From Thalassobium sp. R2A62 (lineage in GTDB: Bacteria > Pseudomonadota > Alphaproteobacteria > Rhodobacterales > Rhodobacteraceae), in contig NZ_GG697169.2 in the NCBI RefSeq assembly GCF_000161835.1, positions 1,544,418-1,608,417 of the forward strand: a stretch of DNA of 64,000 nucleotides, in the 5' to 3' direction. The notes under the pieces were generated by a model. That model searched no databases, had not been told where the DNA came from, and worked only from the letters and a program-made list of their open reading frames with translations. Position 1 is the stretch's first letter. Each line of letters begins with the position of its first letter. Position numbers and translations under genes: made by a program. Below, one piece after another: positions 10,334 to 19,204 of this stretch.

Positions 10334-10434
10334 AACATTCCCCTCATAACTGTTACCTCAACATATCGCGCGATCGCCCTCACCACAGGGGGAAAGCCCC
10401 CACGCACTTCCCACTCGCACCAAAACGCACACAA

Positions 10435-10470
10435 AAAAAACGCGCTCTGCTAAAACAGAACGCGTTTTTT
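10435..10470 (-). terminator. Terminator after the L,D-transpeptidase gene
   Basis: Hairpin with AAAAAACGCG / CGCGTTTTTT outer arms, one mismatch, and TCTG / CAGA inner arms. It lies 18 bases past the stop of the reverse-strand L,D-transpeptidase gene. Confidence 0.85.
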
Positions 10471-10488
10471 GACTTACTTCGGATCGAA

Positions 10489-11058
10489 TTATCCCTGAGC
10501 GTAGAGCACAACCCGCGTCCCCAGAGGCACACGTTCGTAGAGGTCGCCAATATGCGCATTCGTCAGACGGGCACAGCCATTCGAAACTGCGGTGCCAATC
10601 GTGCGTGGTGCATTTGTTCCGTGGATCCGCAAAAAGGTATCACCGCGTCCTGGCTGAAACAGATACAACGCGCGCGCACCAAGCGGGTTGTTGGGGCCAC
10701 CCGGCATACCATTTTCGTGTTGTTTGTAGGCCGCTGGATTGCGTTTGATCATGTCCGGCGTTGGTGTCCAGCTCGGCCACTCTTTCTTGGCACCGACAGT
10801 AAATTCACCACTTTCGTACAGGCCTGGCCGACCAACGCCAACGGAATAACGGATTGCTTGTCGGTCCTCTAACGTCCAAAACAACGCGAACTGATTAGGA
10901 TCAAGATGGATCTCGCCGGGTGCAAACCCGTCACGTAGTCTTACAAGCCGCGGCTGAAATTCTTCTGGCAATGTGGTTTGGCCTATTGCCGCCCCCGCAC
11001 CCAGTGTTGCCACACCCCCAAGGATCGCGGCTCGGCGCGTTACATTTAAATTGGTCAC
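10489..11058 (-). CDS. L,D-transpeptidase (YkuD/ErfK family)
   Basis: A 189-residue exported enzyme that forms 3-3 peptidoglycan cross-links or attaches proteins to the wall. The catalytic YkuD motif is complete: FLRIHGTNAPRTIG then S-N-G-C-A-R-L (catalytic Cys about residue 165). A Tat-like N-terminus (TRRAAILGGVATLGAGAAIG) fits periplasmic export. Length is normal for the short single-domain forms. Monocistronic, ended by a strong hairpin. Confidence 0.92.
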   Translation of the reverse strand: MTNLNVTRRAAILGGVATLGAGAAIGQTTLPEEFQPRLVRLRDGFAPGEIHLDPNQFALFWTLEDRQAIRYSVGVGRPGLYESGEFTVGAKKEWPSWTPTPDMIKRNPAAYKQHENGMPGGPNNPLGARALYLFQPGRGDTFLRIHGTNAPRTIGTAVSNGCARLTNAHIGDLYERVPLGTRVVLYAQG

Positions 11059-11456
11059 AATCGTCCCCCTGAAAATTTAGTCCAGCCCTTCAAAATTACG
11101 GTCCGGTTAACGCACCATGCCAATATCAGACGCTACGTCCAAGCCCTTTGACATATCGTCACACCCTCGTGTTCCGCCATCGCCACAGCACATTCCAAGT
11201 TCCAAGGAGATTAACAAATTACGCAAATTACAAAATTCAGAGGCAAAAATACGTAATTTACATAGTTTTGGCGGGATTTAGCGCAACTTTGATACGAGAT
11301 CGAAATCACTTGCTTTATGCGGAACTCCACCCCATATCAGGGGGGCAACGTTACTTCTATCGACCCTGTTTCCTTACGGCACCAGTTCTTCGATCCGACA
11401 CTGACGCGCCGGTCCGCTACATTGTGTGAGCGGAATTATCTAAAGGAAACAACACG
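11059..11456. other. 398-base gene-free stretch upstream of the cold-shock gene
   Basis: Divergent promoter region between the L,D-transpeptidase gene and the cold-shock gene. AT-rich in its middle, with an 8-base inverted repeat AAATTACG (11216-11223) / CGTAATTT (11252-11259). TTGACA at about 11150 could be a -35 element. I see no convincing gene; a 93-codon open frame at 11148-11429 has no family resemblance. A long 5' leader for the cold-shock mRNA is possible. Confidence 0.45.
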
Positions 11457-11666
11457 ATGGCTACTGGCACCGTGAAATGGTTCAACACCACAAAAGGCTA
11501 CGGCTTTATCGCACCCGATGGCGGCTCCAAGGACGTTTTCGTCCACATTTCTGCTGTCGAGCGTTCGGGCCTCACAGGTCTCGCCGACAACCAGAAAGTG
11601 AACTTTGATATCGAAGCTGGCCGTGACGGCCGCGAGAGCGCTATCAACATCACTTCTGCTGATTGA
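11457..11666 (+). CDS. Cold-shock domain protein (CspA family)
   Basis: A 69-residue single-stranded nucleic-acid-binding protein that melts RNA structure. It has the whole CSD fold: [15 protein letters not shown] with the RNP1 motif KGYGFI, and RNP2 VFVHIS, then the closing strands [18 protein letters not shown] lies 7 bases before the ATG. It is preceded by nearly 400 bases without a gene and followed by a strong terminator, so it is transcribed alone. Confidence 0.95.
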   Translation: MATGTVKWFNTTKGYGFIAPDGGSKDVFVHISAVERSGLTGLADNQKVNFDIEAGRDGRESAINITSAD

Positions 11667-11698
11667 TCAGCTTAATCAACGCCTTAGACGTTGAGATC

Positions 11699-11734
11699 AG
11701 CGCCCCAACGTTCATTCGTTGGGGCGCTTTTTTT
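11699..11734 (+). terminator. Terminator after the cold-shock gene
   Basis: Twelve-base perfect stem AGCGCCCCAACG / CGTTGGGGCGCT with a 6-base loop and then a run of T. It may also serve the convergent tesA-like gene, which ends at 11744. Confidence 0.93.
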
Positions 11735-11743
11735 GGGCCGTCC

Positions 11744-12382
11744 CTATTCGACGCTCTGCACCAGGGCGATGAATTCTGGCCCCAAATCCGCTACGATTTC
11801 TGCGACACCTTGTAGATTCGGGTGAATGCCGTCGGGTTGCATATAGTTCCGAACCCGGTCTTGGGTTCTCGCTGCGGCCAATAGTCCTTGGAACCAAGTC
11901 TCAACCAACGGCACTTCGAATTCGGCCGAAAGCGTTTGATACATGCCGTTGAAAGCACTGGCATAATCTGGGCCATAGTTGCCAGCAGGTGCCTCGACAC
12001 CGATCAGCAACACCTCGACACCGCGAGCCTCTGCTGCCTCTAATATACCTCGCAAGTTCGCCTTGCTGATCGCCGGATCAATTCCGCGCAACAAGTCATT
12101 ACCACCAAGGGCCACGACCATTGCATCCACATCTTCGGTCAGCGTCCAATCGACGCGCGACAAGCCCCCTGACGTTGTGTCGCCTGAAACACCCGCATTG
12201 ATGATGGTCACTTCAACACCTTGATTTTGCATCCAAACCTGCATTTGCGGGACAAATCCGTCAGCAACAGGCAACCCATAGCCAGCCGTCAAACTGTCCC
12301 CAAGTACAGCAATGGTCACGCCATCAGCAGCCGCCGCCACAGGGAGTAAGAAAAGCGCAACAACAAGGTTGCGAAACCCAAT
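11744..12382 (-). CDS. tesA: SGNH/GDSL arylesterase, TesA-like; start codon unclear
   Basis: A periplasmic GDSL hydrolase (thioesterase/lysophospholipase/arylesterase type). Block I is VLGDSLTAGYGL, block III GGNDLLRG, and block V carries the catalytic pair in DGIHPN. A signal peptide (RNLVVALFLLPVAAAA) precedes it. No ATG, GTG or TTG lies in frame close to that signal peptide. The nearest plausible initiator is ATT at 12382-12380. The next in-frame ATG codons lie far inside the divergent ABC gene. The coordinates therefore use ATT as a guess. It is divergent from a YbbA/YbbP-like pair, the same trio as in E. coli tesA-ybbA-ybbP. Confidence 0.8.
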   Translation of the reverse strand: MGFRNLVVALFLLPVAAAADGVTIAVLGDSLTAGYGLPVADGFVPQMQVWMQNQGVEVTIINAGVSGDTTSGGLSRVDWTLTEDVDAMVVALGGNDLLRGIDPAISKANLRGILEAAEARGVEVLLIGVEAPAGNYGPDYASAFNGMYQTLSAEFEVPLVETWFQGLLAAARTQDRVRNYMQPDGIHPNLQGVAEIVADLGPEFIALVQSVE

Positions 12383-12425
12383 CCGCGCGCCATATCCAAA
12401 GGGAACCCTAGACCAAGGTGCCGTG

Positions 12426-13097
12426 ATGTCCGACCCCGTCTTATCACTTGAAAACGCGACACTTTCATTGATGGGCAATGCTGGTCCCATCGATATCTTG
12501 CGTGGCATTTCCTTGAACGTGTCTGAAGGCGAAACGCTAGGGTTGGTCGGGCCGTCTGGATCTGGCAAGTCGTCTCTCCTTATGGTGATGGGCGGGCTCG
12601 AGCGCGCCACATCCGGCACCATTCGCGCCCTCGGTCATGATCTGACTGATCAAACCGAAGACCAACTGGCGCTGTTTCGTAGAGACAATATGGGGGTGGT
12701 CTTCCAATCCTTCCACCTCATTCCGACAATGACTGCGCTTGAAAACGTAGCGACCCCTCTAGAACTCGCAGGCATCTCTGACGCATTTGACCGCGCCGCA
12801 TCCGAGCTTGAGACCGTCGGCCTGTCGCACCGTGGTGATCATTACCCTGCACAGCTGTCGGGCGGCGAACAACAGCGCGTCGCCCTCGCCCGCGCCTCGG
12901 CACCTCGTCCAAAAATCTTGCTGGCCGATGAGCCGACTGGCAACCTAGACGAAGCCACCGGCCAGACGATCATTGATCTGTTGTTAGGCCTACGTGATCG
13001 GCATGGCGCGACCTTGGTGATGGTGACCCATTCAAACGAGCTTGCTGCCAAGTGCGACCGTGTCTTGCGGCTGCGTGACGGTTTGATCGACGCATGA
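12426..13097 (+). CDS. ABC transporter ATP-binding protein, YbbA/LolD type
   Basis: A 223-residue ATPase with Walker A GPSGSGKSS, Q-loop VVFQSFHLIPTMTALENV, signature LSGGEQQRVALARA, Walker B ILLADEPTGNLD and switch His in MVTHSNELA. This is the LolD/MacB/YbbA class that works with FtsX-type permeases and drives periplasmic or outer-membrane tasks rather than uptake. The ATG at 12426 (AAGGTG upstream) is chosen; an in-frame start at 12312 would overlap the divergent esterase. Overlaps the next gene by 4 bases. Confidence 0.92.
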   Translation: MSDPVLSLENATLSLMGNAGPIDILRGISLNVSEGETLGLVGPSGSGKSSLLMVMGGLERATSGTIRALGHDLTDQTEDQLALFRRDNMGVVFQSFHLIPTMTALENVATPLELAGISDAFDRAASELETVGLSHRGDHYPAQLSGGEQQRVALARASAPRPKILLADEPTGNLDEATGQTIIDLLLGLRDRHGATLVMVTHSNELAAKCDRVLRLRDGLIDA

Positions 13098-15619
13098 CAC
13101 TATGGCGTGACATCCTTTTGGCGTGGACGTTTGCCCGTCGCGAGTTGCGCGGTGGACTTGCGGGTTTTCGGATTTTTCTGGCGTGTCTCGCACTAGGTGT
13201 CGCCGCGATCGCCGGAATTGGATCAGTCCGCGCCGGGATCGAAAAGGGGCTCGACCAACAAGGTGCGCATCTTTTGGGCGGCGATGCCGAGATTGAACTT
13301 ACCTACCGTCGTGCCAGCGCCGAAGAACGTGATTGGATGGAGGACCAATCCATATCCGTGTCTGAGGTCATTGATTTCCAGTCACTGGCCGTCGTCGGCG
13401 ACGAGAGGGCCCTCACGCAGGTGCAGGCCGTTGATGACCTCTATCCGTTGATTGGAAGCCTTACGCTAGACCCTCAAATTCCGATGTCAGAAATCTTTGC
13501 TGCGGCCTCCACCCCCGGCGGCGCCATGGAACAGATATTAGCGGACCGTTTAGAGCTGTCTGTTGGCGACACCTTCGCGCTTGGCACACAAGAGTTTGTG
13601 CTGCGGGCGGTCGTCAAGGCGTATCCCGACAATGCTGGTGGTGGTTTTTCCCTGGGACCGCGGACTTTTGTCCGGGCGGTTGATTTGGCAAACAGCGGAT
13701 TGTTGGGCGAAGGCACGTTGTTCTCTACAAAATATCGACTGGTTGTTGCCGAAGGTATCGACCTTGGCAGATTGCAGGCGCGTGCAGAAACGGACCTACC
13801 TCAAAGCGGGCTGCGTTGGACAGATGCGCGCAATGGCGCCCCTCGGATTGCCGCCTTTGTCGACCGCATCGGTGCATTCTTGATCCTGGTCGGTTTATCC
13901 GGTCTCGCCGTTGGCGGTGTAGGGGTTTCCGCGTCGGTTCGAGCCTACTTGGCAACCAAGTTCAGCGTGATCGCGACCCTGCGCACCTTGGGCGCGTCTC
14001 GGCGCGTGATCTTTTGGACCTACGGATTGCAAATCACCGTCTTAACCCTGCTAGGAATTGCCATTGGGCTGGCATTGGGCGCGGCCGTCCCGTTTGCACT
14101 GGGGCCACTCATCGAAGAACAACTCTCTGTTCCGTTAGATTTGCAATTTGATGCCGCTCCGATGATCGAGGCTGCGATCTACGGCGCACTCGCCGCTGCG
14201 ATTTTCTCGCTGTGGCCCTTGGCCAAGACCGAAAACATTCGCGCGGCAACCCTATTGCGTGATGCGGGAAACGCAGGATCAGGATGGCCGCGCTGGCCCT
14301 ACATCATTTTAACCGCCGCGCTGGTTGCTGGGCTGATAGGGCTTGCCGCATGGTTTTCAGAAACACTGTATTTAACGCTATGGACGGCAGGTGGGATCAT
14401 GGCCGCGCTTGTTCTCTTGGCGTTGGCCGCTCGGCTGGTACGCTGGTGTGCGCGCAAAATTGCACAGCGCGCTCGTGGACGGCCTTCCCTGCGTCTCGCC
14501 CTCGCGGCCATTGGTGGCCCCAAAGAAGAAGCATCATCAGTTGTATTGCCTTTGGGTCTCGGCCTCGCCGTTTTGGCAGCAGTTGGCCAAATTGACGGAA
14601 ACCTGCGCGGATCAATCGAGCGTGACCTCCCCCAGCTCGCGCCATCGTTCTTTTTCGTCGACATCCAAAAGGATCAAATCGACGGATTTCGCGACCAACT
14701 TGGAACCAGAGAGAGTGTTTCCAAGATCGACAGCGCACCAATGATGCGCGGTGTCATTACACAGATAAACGGACGCCCTGCAGCAGAGGTTGCAGGCGAC
14801 CATTGGGTGCTCGAGGGCGACCGTGGCGTGACCTACAACGCGGCCCTGCCCGATGATGCGACCGTAACACAGGGCGCATGGTGGCCCGAGGATTACAGCG
14901 GACCACCGCTTGTCAGTTTTTCTGCAGAAGAGGCCGAAGAAATGGGTTTGAATATTGGCGACCAATTGACCGTCAATATCCTAGGACGCGATATCACGGC
15001 CGAGATCTCGAATTTTCGCGAAGTTGATTTTTCGACCGCAGGCATCGGCTTTATCATGAGTTTTAACCCCTCAGCCGTCGAAGCCACCCCTCATACACAT
15101 ATCGCAACTGTCTACGCCGAAACCAACGATGAGGCAGCAATCTTGCGGGATGTCTCGAACAGGTATCCAAACATCACCGCAATTCGGGTCAAAGATGCGA
15201 TCGAGCGGGTCGCAGATGTATTGGCGGGGTTGGCGGCGGCCACGTCTTATGGCGCTGCGGCCACGTTGCTGACTGGCTTCTTGGTGTTGATCGGCGCTGC
15301 GGCAGCGGGCGAACCCGCCCGTACTTTTGAGGCTGCCGTTCTCAAGACTGTCGGGGCCTCACGCAAACGCATCCTAGCAAGCTTTGCACTGCGGTCGATC
15401 ATCCTCGGGGCAGCAGCTGGCATCGTCGCCTTACTTGCGGGGATATTAGGCGGTTGGGCGGTGAGCACGTTTATTATGGAAAGCACCTACACCGTCATCT
15501 GGACCAATGTTGGCGCCATTATCCTAGGTGGCATTGCCGCCACATTGTTGGCGGGACTAGGATTTGCATGGCGCAGCCTTGCCCGCACCCCATCGCAGGT
15601 TCTAAGGTCTCGAGAATGA
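13094..15619 (+). CDS. FtsX-family ABC permease, YbbP-like
   Basis: An 841-residue membrane protein with an N-terminal helix (FRIFLACLALGVAAIAGIG), a large periplasmic region, a first FtsX block of three or four helices at about residues 255-375, two further helices at about 390-460, a second periplasmic region, and a final FtsX block (LAGLAAATSYGAAATLL to the end). This is the YbbP architecture. With the adjacent ATPase and the divergent esterase it probably forms an envelope lipid-handling module. ATGA overlap with the next gene. Confidence 0.9.
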   Translation: MTLWRDILLAWTFARRELRGGLAGFRIFLACLALGVAAIAGIGSVRAGIEKGLDQQGAHLLGGDAEIELTYRRASAEERDWMEDQSISVSEVIDFQSLAVVGDERALTQVQAVDDLYPLIGSLTLDPQIPMSEIFAAASTPGGAMEQILADRLELSVGDTFALGTQEFVLRAVVKAYPDNAGGGFSLGPRTFVRAVDLANSGLLGEGTLFSTKYRLVVAEGIDLGRLQARAETDLPQSGLRWTDARNGAPRIAAFVDRIGAFLILVGLSGLAVGGVGVSASVRAYLATKFSVIATLRTLGASRRVIFWTYGLQITVLTLLGIAIGLALGAAVPFALGPLIEEQLSVPLDLQFDAAPMIEAAIYGALAAAIFSLWPLAKTENIRAATLLRDAGNAGSGWPRWPYIILTAALVAGLIGLAAWFSETLYLTLWTAGGIMAALVLLALAARLVRWCARKIAQRARGRPSLRLALAAIGGPKEEASSVVLPLGLGLAVLAAVGQIDGNLRGSIERDLPQLAPSFFFVDIQKDQIDGFRDQLGTRESVSKIDSAPMMRGVITQINGRPAAEVAGDHWVLEGDRGVTYNAALPDDATVTQGAWWPEDYSGPPLVSFSAEEAEEMGLNIGDQLTVNILGRDITAEISNFREVDFSTAGIGFIMSFNPSAVEATPHTHIATVYAETNDEAAILRDVSNRYPNITAIRVKDAIERVADVLAGLAAATSYGAAATLLTGFLVLIGAAAAGEPARTFEAAVLKTVGASRKRILASFALRSIILGAAAGIVALLAGILGGWAVSTFIMESTYTVIWTNVGAIILGGIAATLLAGLGFAWRSLARTPSQVLRSRE

Positions 15620-16278
15620 CACCACATTTTTTCGGATACGGCAGCCTCGTCAACCTTTCAACACATGACTACCCAGACGCACGCAATGCGACGCTGCGCG
15701 GCTGGCGGCGTGAATGGCGCCACACGGATGTTCAACCGTTCGCCTTTCTCTCAGCTCGGCCGGTTTCGGGTGCTGAAATTGATGGCGTGATTGCCGCAGT
15801 TCCAAACGCCGACTGAGCAGCACTGGATGAACGCGAAGCAGCGTATTCTCGGTTTGATGTTTCGGACGCGATCAGCGCCGAAAGCAAGGCCGCCGAAATC
15901 GCCGTTTATCAAGTAGACTCATTCCCAAGACCGAAAGCTCTGGCACCCATCCTGATGTCCTACCTCAACGTTGTGATCCAAGGATACATGCATCGATTTG
16001 GCTCAGTTGGAGTGAACGCTTTTTTTGAAACAACCGACGGGTGGGATGCGCCAATCTTGCATGATCGTGCCGCACCAATCTATCCCCATCATCAAGTGCT
16101 GAGTGCCTCGGACCAGGATCTCGTGGACCGGCACATGGCCCAGTTACCGACGGTGGTGAAGCAGTTGGAACAGACGCGCCTGACGAGAGAACGGCTCTTG
16201 GGCTGGTACAGCGTCTTGTTTGGCAAGAACGCGTCGGGTCAGCACAAACGCCACGCCAGCAAACACCACGCCCCCTAG
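15616..16278 (+). pseudogene. Gamma-glutamylcyclotransferase-like gene split by an in-frame TGA
   Basis: Begins MTPHFFGYGSLVNLSTHDY, whose G-Y-G-S-L motif is the AIG2/gamma-glutamylcyclotransferase nucleotide-like binding loop. After 66 codons there is a TGA at 15814-15816 in the context NAD-stop-AALDEREAAYSRFD. The same frame then stays open for another 154 codons with family-like sequence, so a Trp codon (ADWAALDxRE in relatives, from memory) has become a stop. The ATG overlaps the stop of the ABC permease. The 3' end runs about 130 bases antisense into the MATE gene, so the end is uncertain. Confidence 0.75.
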
Positions 16279-17532
16279 CGCTTGACCGTACAAAATGCCT
16301 GGCGCCCCGAGCCACATTGAACCAAGCCAGACGAACGGAATTGTGCCCAATGTGTTGCGACCCCAATTGACGATCGTCGAATAGAACGGGTGGCCCAGAT
16401 TGTTAAAGGCAGCGTTCCCGACAAAAATCACACCGTTAAAGAAAAACGCCAGTGACAGCGGCCCTGCAAAGAGGAAGACGAGGGTCATCGAAATCCCATC
16501 AAGCTGGAACAGGATGGCAATCGGCTCTCTCAGGGCAAAGAGCACGCCCGAAACAACAACAACAATGATCGCAATGAACAAAAGCCCCTCGCGAAATGTT
16601 TGGCGGACCCGTTCGTATTGTTGTGCGCCAAAATTCTGCCCCATGATCGGGCCGATGGCACCGGACAGCGCAAAGATGACGCCAAATGCGATTGGTGTGA
16701 TCCGACCGACAATGGCCATACCGGCCACGGCGTCCTCACCAAATTCGGCCATGCTGCGCGTGACATAAGCTGCGCCGATCGGCGTGGCGAGCTGTGTGAG
16801 AATTGCAGGCAACGCGATCGTGAGAACGACAGGAAAATCAGCGAGAATTGATGGCAGTTTGGGTCGGTCCAGTCCGCCGTGGTGTTTGAAAATCGGGATC
16901 AATGCCGTGCCACCAATCACCGCGCGCGCGGCGACACTGGCCCACGCCGCACCCGTGAGCTCAAGGTCGAGCCCAAAGATCAAAATTGGATCCAAAACCG
17001 CATTCACCGCACCGCCATAAATCGTCGCCATCATGGCGCGGCTTGCATCCCCATGCGCACGCAAGATTGCGCCGCCAGCCATGCCAACAACAAGCAATGG
17101 CAACGACGGAATAATGATCTGCAAGTACGAAACAGCGAGATCCAGCGTCTCGCCCATGGCACCCATCCACCCTGCAAGTGTTCGTAAATTGAACCAAACA
17201 AGGGCTGCAAAAATCGCGCTGAATACGACGCCTAGCACCAGTGCATTCGTTGCTCGGTGGCGTGCCTCGTCTTCATCACCAGCACCCAAGGAACGTGCGA
17301 CAAGAGCACCAGCAGCGATTGATACCCCTATTCCAAAAGAGCTGGTGAAAAACAGGATCGCGCCGGCATAGCCGATAGCCGCCGCCAGCTCGGCTTTGCC
17401 AAGCCAGCTGATGAAAATCATGTCGACAAAATCAACAAGGAACACGGCCATCAGACCGACGCTCGCGGTCAACGACATGACCGAGATATGTTTGAACAGG
17501 CTGCCAGTTAAAAATTTCGCCTGTTCTGACAT
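16144..17532 (-). CDS. MATE-family efflux transporter
   Basis: A 462-residue, 12-helix multidrug and toxic compound exporter made of two six-helix halves. Typical MATE elements are the N-terminal FVDMIFISWLGKAELAAA and the second-half repeat GAIGPIMGQNFGAQQYERV. Energised by Na+ or H+ in the family; the drug range is not readable. It starts 4 bases after gltX stops, so the two are probably co-transcribed. Its 3' end overlaps the broken cyclotransferase gene on the other strand. Confidence 0.9.
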   Translation of the reverse strand: MSEQAKFLTGSLFKHISVMSLTASVGLMAVFLVDFVDMIFISWLGKAELAAAIGYAGAILFFTSSFGIGVSIAAGALVARSLGAGDEDEARHRATNALVLGVVFSAIFAALVWFNLRTLAGWMGAMGETLDLAVSYLQIIIPSLPLLVVGMAGGAILRAHGDASRAMMATIYGGAVNAVLDPILIFGLDLELTGAAWASVAARAVIGGTALIPIFKHHGGLDRPKLPSILADFPVVLTIALPAILTQLATPIGAAYVTRSMAEFGEDAVAGMAIVGRITPIAFGVIFALSGAIGPIMGQNFGAQQYERVRQTFREGLLFIAIIVVVVSGVLFALREPIAILFQLDGISMTLVFLFAGPLSLAFFFNGVIFVGNAAFNNLGHPFYSTIVNWGRNTLGTIPFVWLGSMWLGAPGILYGQALGGVVFAGVAFVLTRRVLAKQDAVPAQEPFSRQARLFQLLHHRR

Positions 17533-17536
17533 AGGT

Positions 17537-18874
17537 TTACCCCTTGGGTTTGATTTGAAGAAGCGGCATCACATCAGCCATTTCCGGCCCGCGGGTACGT
17601 CCCGTCACCGCGTGACGCAGTGGCATGAACAGCCCTTTGCCTTTACGGCCAGTCGCCTCTTTTACCGCAGAAGTCCACGCGCTCCAAGTCTCGTCATCGT
17701 AAGGTGCATCGCCTAATAGGCCCAAAGCTTGTGCGACGAAATCAGCGTCTTCTTCTACGATCTGGGGCTTCGCCCCGTCGCGGAAGACAGCCCACCAGTT
17801 TGACATCTCATCAAGGCTGGCGATGTTGTCGCGGACAACTGTCCAAAAACGTTCCGCCAAAGCATCTGGCACGCCCAATGCTGCAACGCGGTCTGCGACG
17901 ACCGAAAGAGGTTGTGCCGCCAAAAAGCGAGCTGTCAGCGGATCAAGGTCGGCCTCATCAAACTTGGTCGGCGCAGAACCGAATTTTTCCAGATCAAATC
18001 CATCAACAACATCGGAAACGTCTTGGCGCAACTCTACAGGTTCGGACGACCCAAGGCGCGCCATCAAGCTGAGAACCGCCATGGGTGCGACGCCACGCGC
18101 GCGCAAATCACGCAAGGACAACGTGCCCAAACGTTTCGACAACGCCTCGCCTTGGGGACCAGTCAGAAGCGAGTGGTGTGCAAAGGATGGCACGGTGCCG
18201 CCCAGTGCCTCGATCATCTGAATTTGCGTCGCTGTGTTGGTCACGTGATCAGAACCACGCACGACATTTGTGATCCCCATTTCGGTATCATCAACAACAG
18301 AGGCCAGAGTATACAGAATTTGGCCGTCATTCTTGAACAGAACCGGATCACTAACCGACGCCGCATCAATAGAGATGTTTCCGATGATTCCATCTGTCCA
18401 TTCGATGCGCTTGTGATCTAGCTTGAACCGCCAATGCGATCCACGCTCCGCTCGTAGCGCGTCCTTTTCATCGTCAGACAGCGCCAGCGCCGCGCGGTCA
18501 TAGACCGGCGGTTTACCCATGTTCAGCTGCTTTTTGCGCTTGAGGTCCAGCTCGACCGGCGTCTCGAAACATTCATAGAGACGGCCCATATCGATCAGAC
18601 GCTGCTTGGCCGCATCATAGCGATCAAGGCGCTTGGATTGGTATTCAATCCGGTCCCATGTAAGGCCGAGCCACGTCAGGTCCTCTTGGATCGCATCAAT
18701 ATACTCTTGCTTGGACCGTTCTGGATCAGTGTCGTCGATACGCAGAACAAACTGACCGCCCTGCCCGCGTGCGATGGCATAGTTAAACAGCGCAGCCCGC
18801 AGGTTACCAATGTGCAGATAGCCTGTGGGAGATGGGGCGAAACGGGTCGTGGTCATAGCATCAATGTCCGTCAA
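17537..18874 (-). CDS. gltX: Glutamate--tRNA ligase
   Basis: Class I aminoacyl-tRNA synthetase of 445 residues that charges tRNA-Glu (and in many alphaproteobacteria tRNA-Gln for later transamidation). The HIGH-type motif is in FAPSPTGYLHIGNLRAALFN (about residues 12-31); the KMSKS equivalent is ALSKRLGTLSL. VLRIDDTDPERSK and HHSLLTGPQGEALSK are further family blocks. A second ATG six codons in could also be the start. Heads a two-gene unit with the MATE transporter. Confidence 0.95.
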   Translation of the reverse strand: MTDIDAMTTTRFAPSPTGYLHIGNLRAALFNYAIARGQGGQFVLRIDDTDPERSKQEYIDAIQEDLTWLGLTWDRIEYQSKRLDRYDAAKQRLIDMGRLYECFETPVELDLKRKKQLNMGKPPVYDRAALALSDDEKDALRAERGSHWRFKLDHKRIEWTDGIIGNISIDAASVSDPVLFKNDGQILYTLASVVDDTEMGITNVVRGSDHVTNTATQIQMIEALGGTVPSFAHHSLLTGPQGEALSKRLGTLSLRDLRARGVAPMAVLSLMARLGSSEPVELRQDVSDVVDGFDLEKFGSAPTKFDEADLDPLTARFLAAQPLSVVADRVAALGVPDALAERFWTVVRDNIASLDEMSNWWAVFRDGAKPQIVEEDADFVAQALGLLGDAPYDDETWSAWTSAVKEATGRKGKGLFMPLRHAVTGRTRGPEMADVMPLLQIKPKG

Positions 18875-18928
18875 AATTGGGTTGCTCCCGCTCTTTCACA
18901 GGCGGGGCGGAATGTCTAGAATGACCGT

Positions 18929-19201
18929 ATGGAGTGGGCACATCAATCAATGACTGATCTGGACAAGAAATTGTTGTGGATCTTTGCGGGTAATTTCATC
19001 GCCTTTTGGATCATCGCGGTGCTTCTCGGTGGTGACGCCTTGAATGGCCGGATTAAAGACGGACAATATCTGCTACAAAACCACGGCGTAGACCGCGCAG
19101 TGCACCCGATCGTTTGGTACTATTCCGCAATTCATGCATCGATCCCATTGGGTAGTTTTGTGGTGTTTTTGATCTACAAAGTCATCAGGCGTTGGTTCTA
19201 G
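18929..19201 (+). CDS. Small two-helix membrane protein, unknown
   Basis: A 90-residue protein with two clear hydrophobic spans (LLWIFAGNFIAFWIIAVLL and IPLGSFVVFLIYKVI) joined by a polar loop, ending in a basic tail KVIRRWF. I do not recognise a family. The first ATG (18929) or one eight codons in (18950) may start it; neither has a strong ribosome site. Divergent from gltX. Confidence 0.55.
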   Translation: MEWAHQSMTDLDKKLLWIFAGNFIAFWIIAVLLGGDALNGRIKDGQYLLQNHGVDRAVHPIVWYYSAIHASIPLGSFVVFLIYKVIRRWF

Positions 19202-19204
19202 GGT

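Noticed and set aside
11148-11429. 93-codon frame upstream of the cold-shock gene
   Set aside because: Composition unlike neighbouring genes, no recognisable domain, and it lies where a promoter and leader are expected.
15814-15816. TGA as selenocysteine in the cyclotransferase-like gene
   Set aside because: No selenocysteine is known at this position in the family and no SECIS-like hairpin was seen directly after it; a Trp-to-stop change is simpler.
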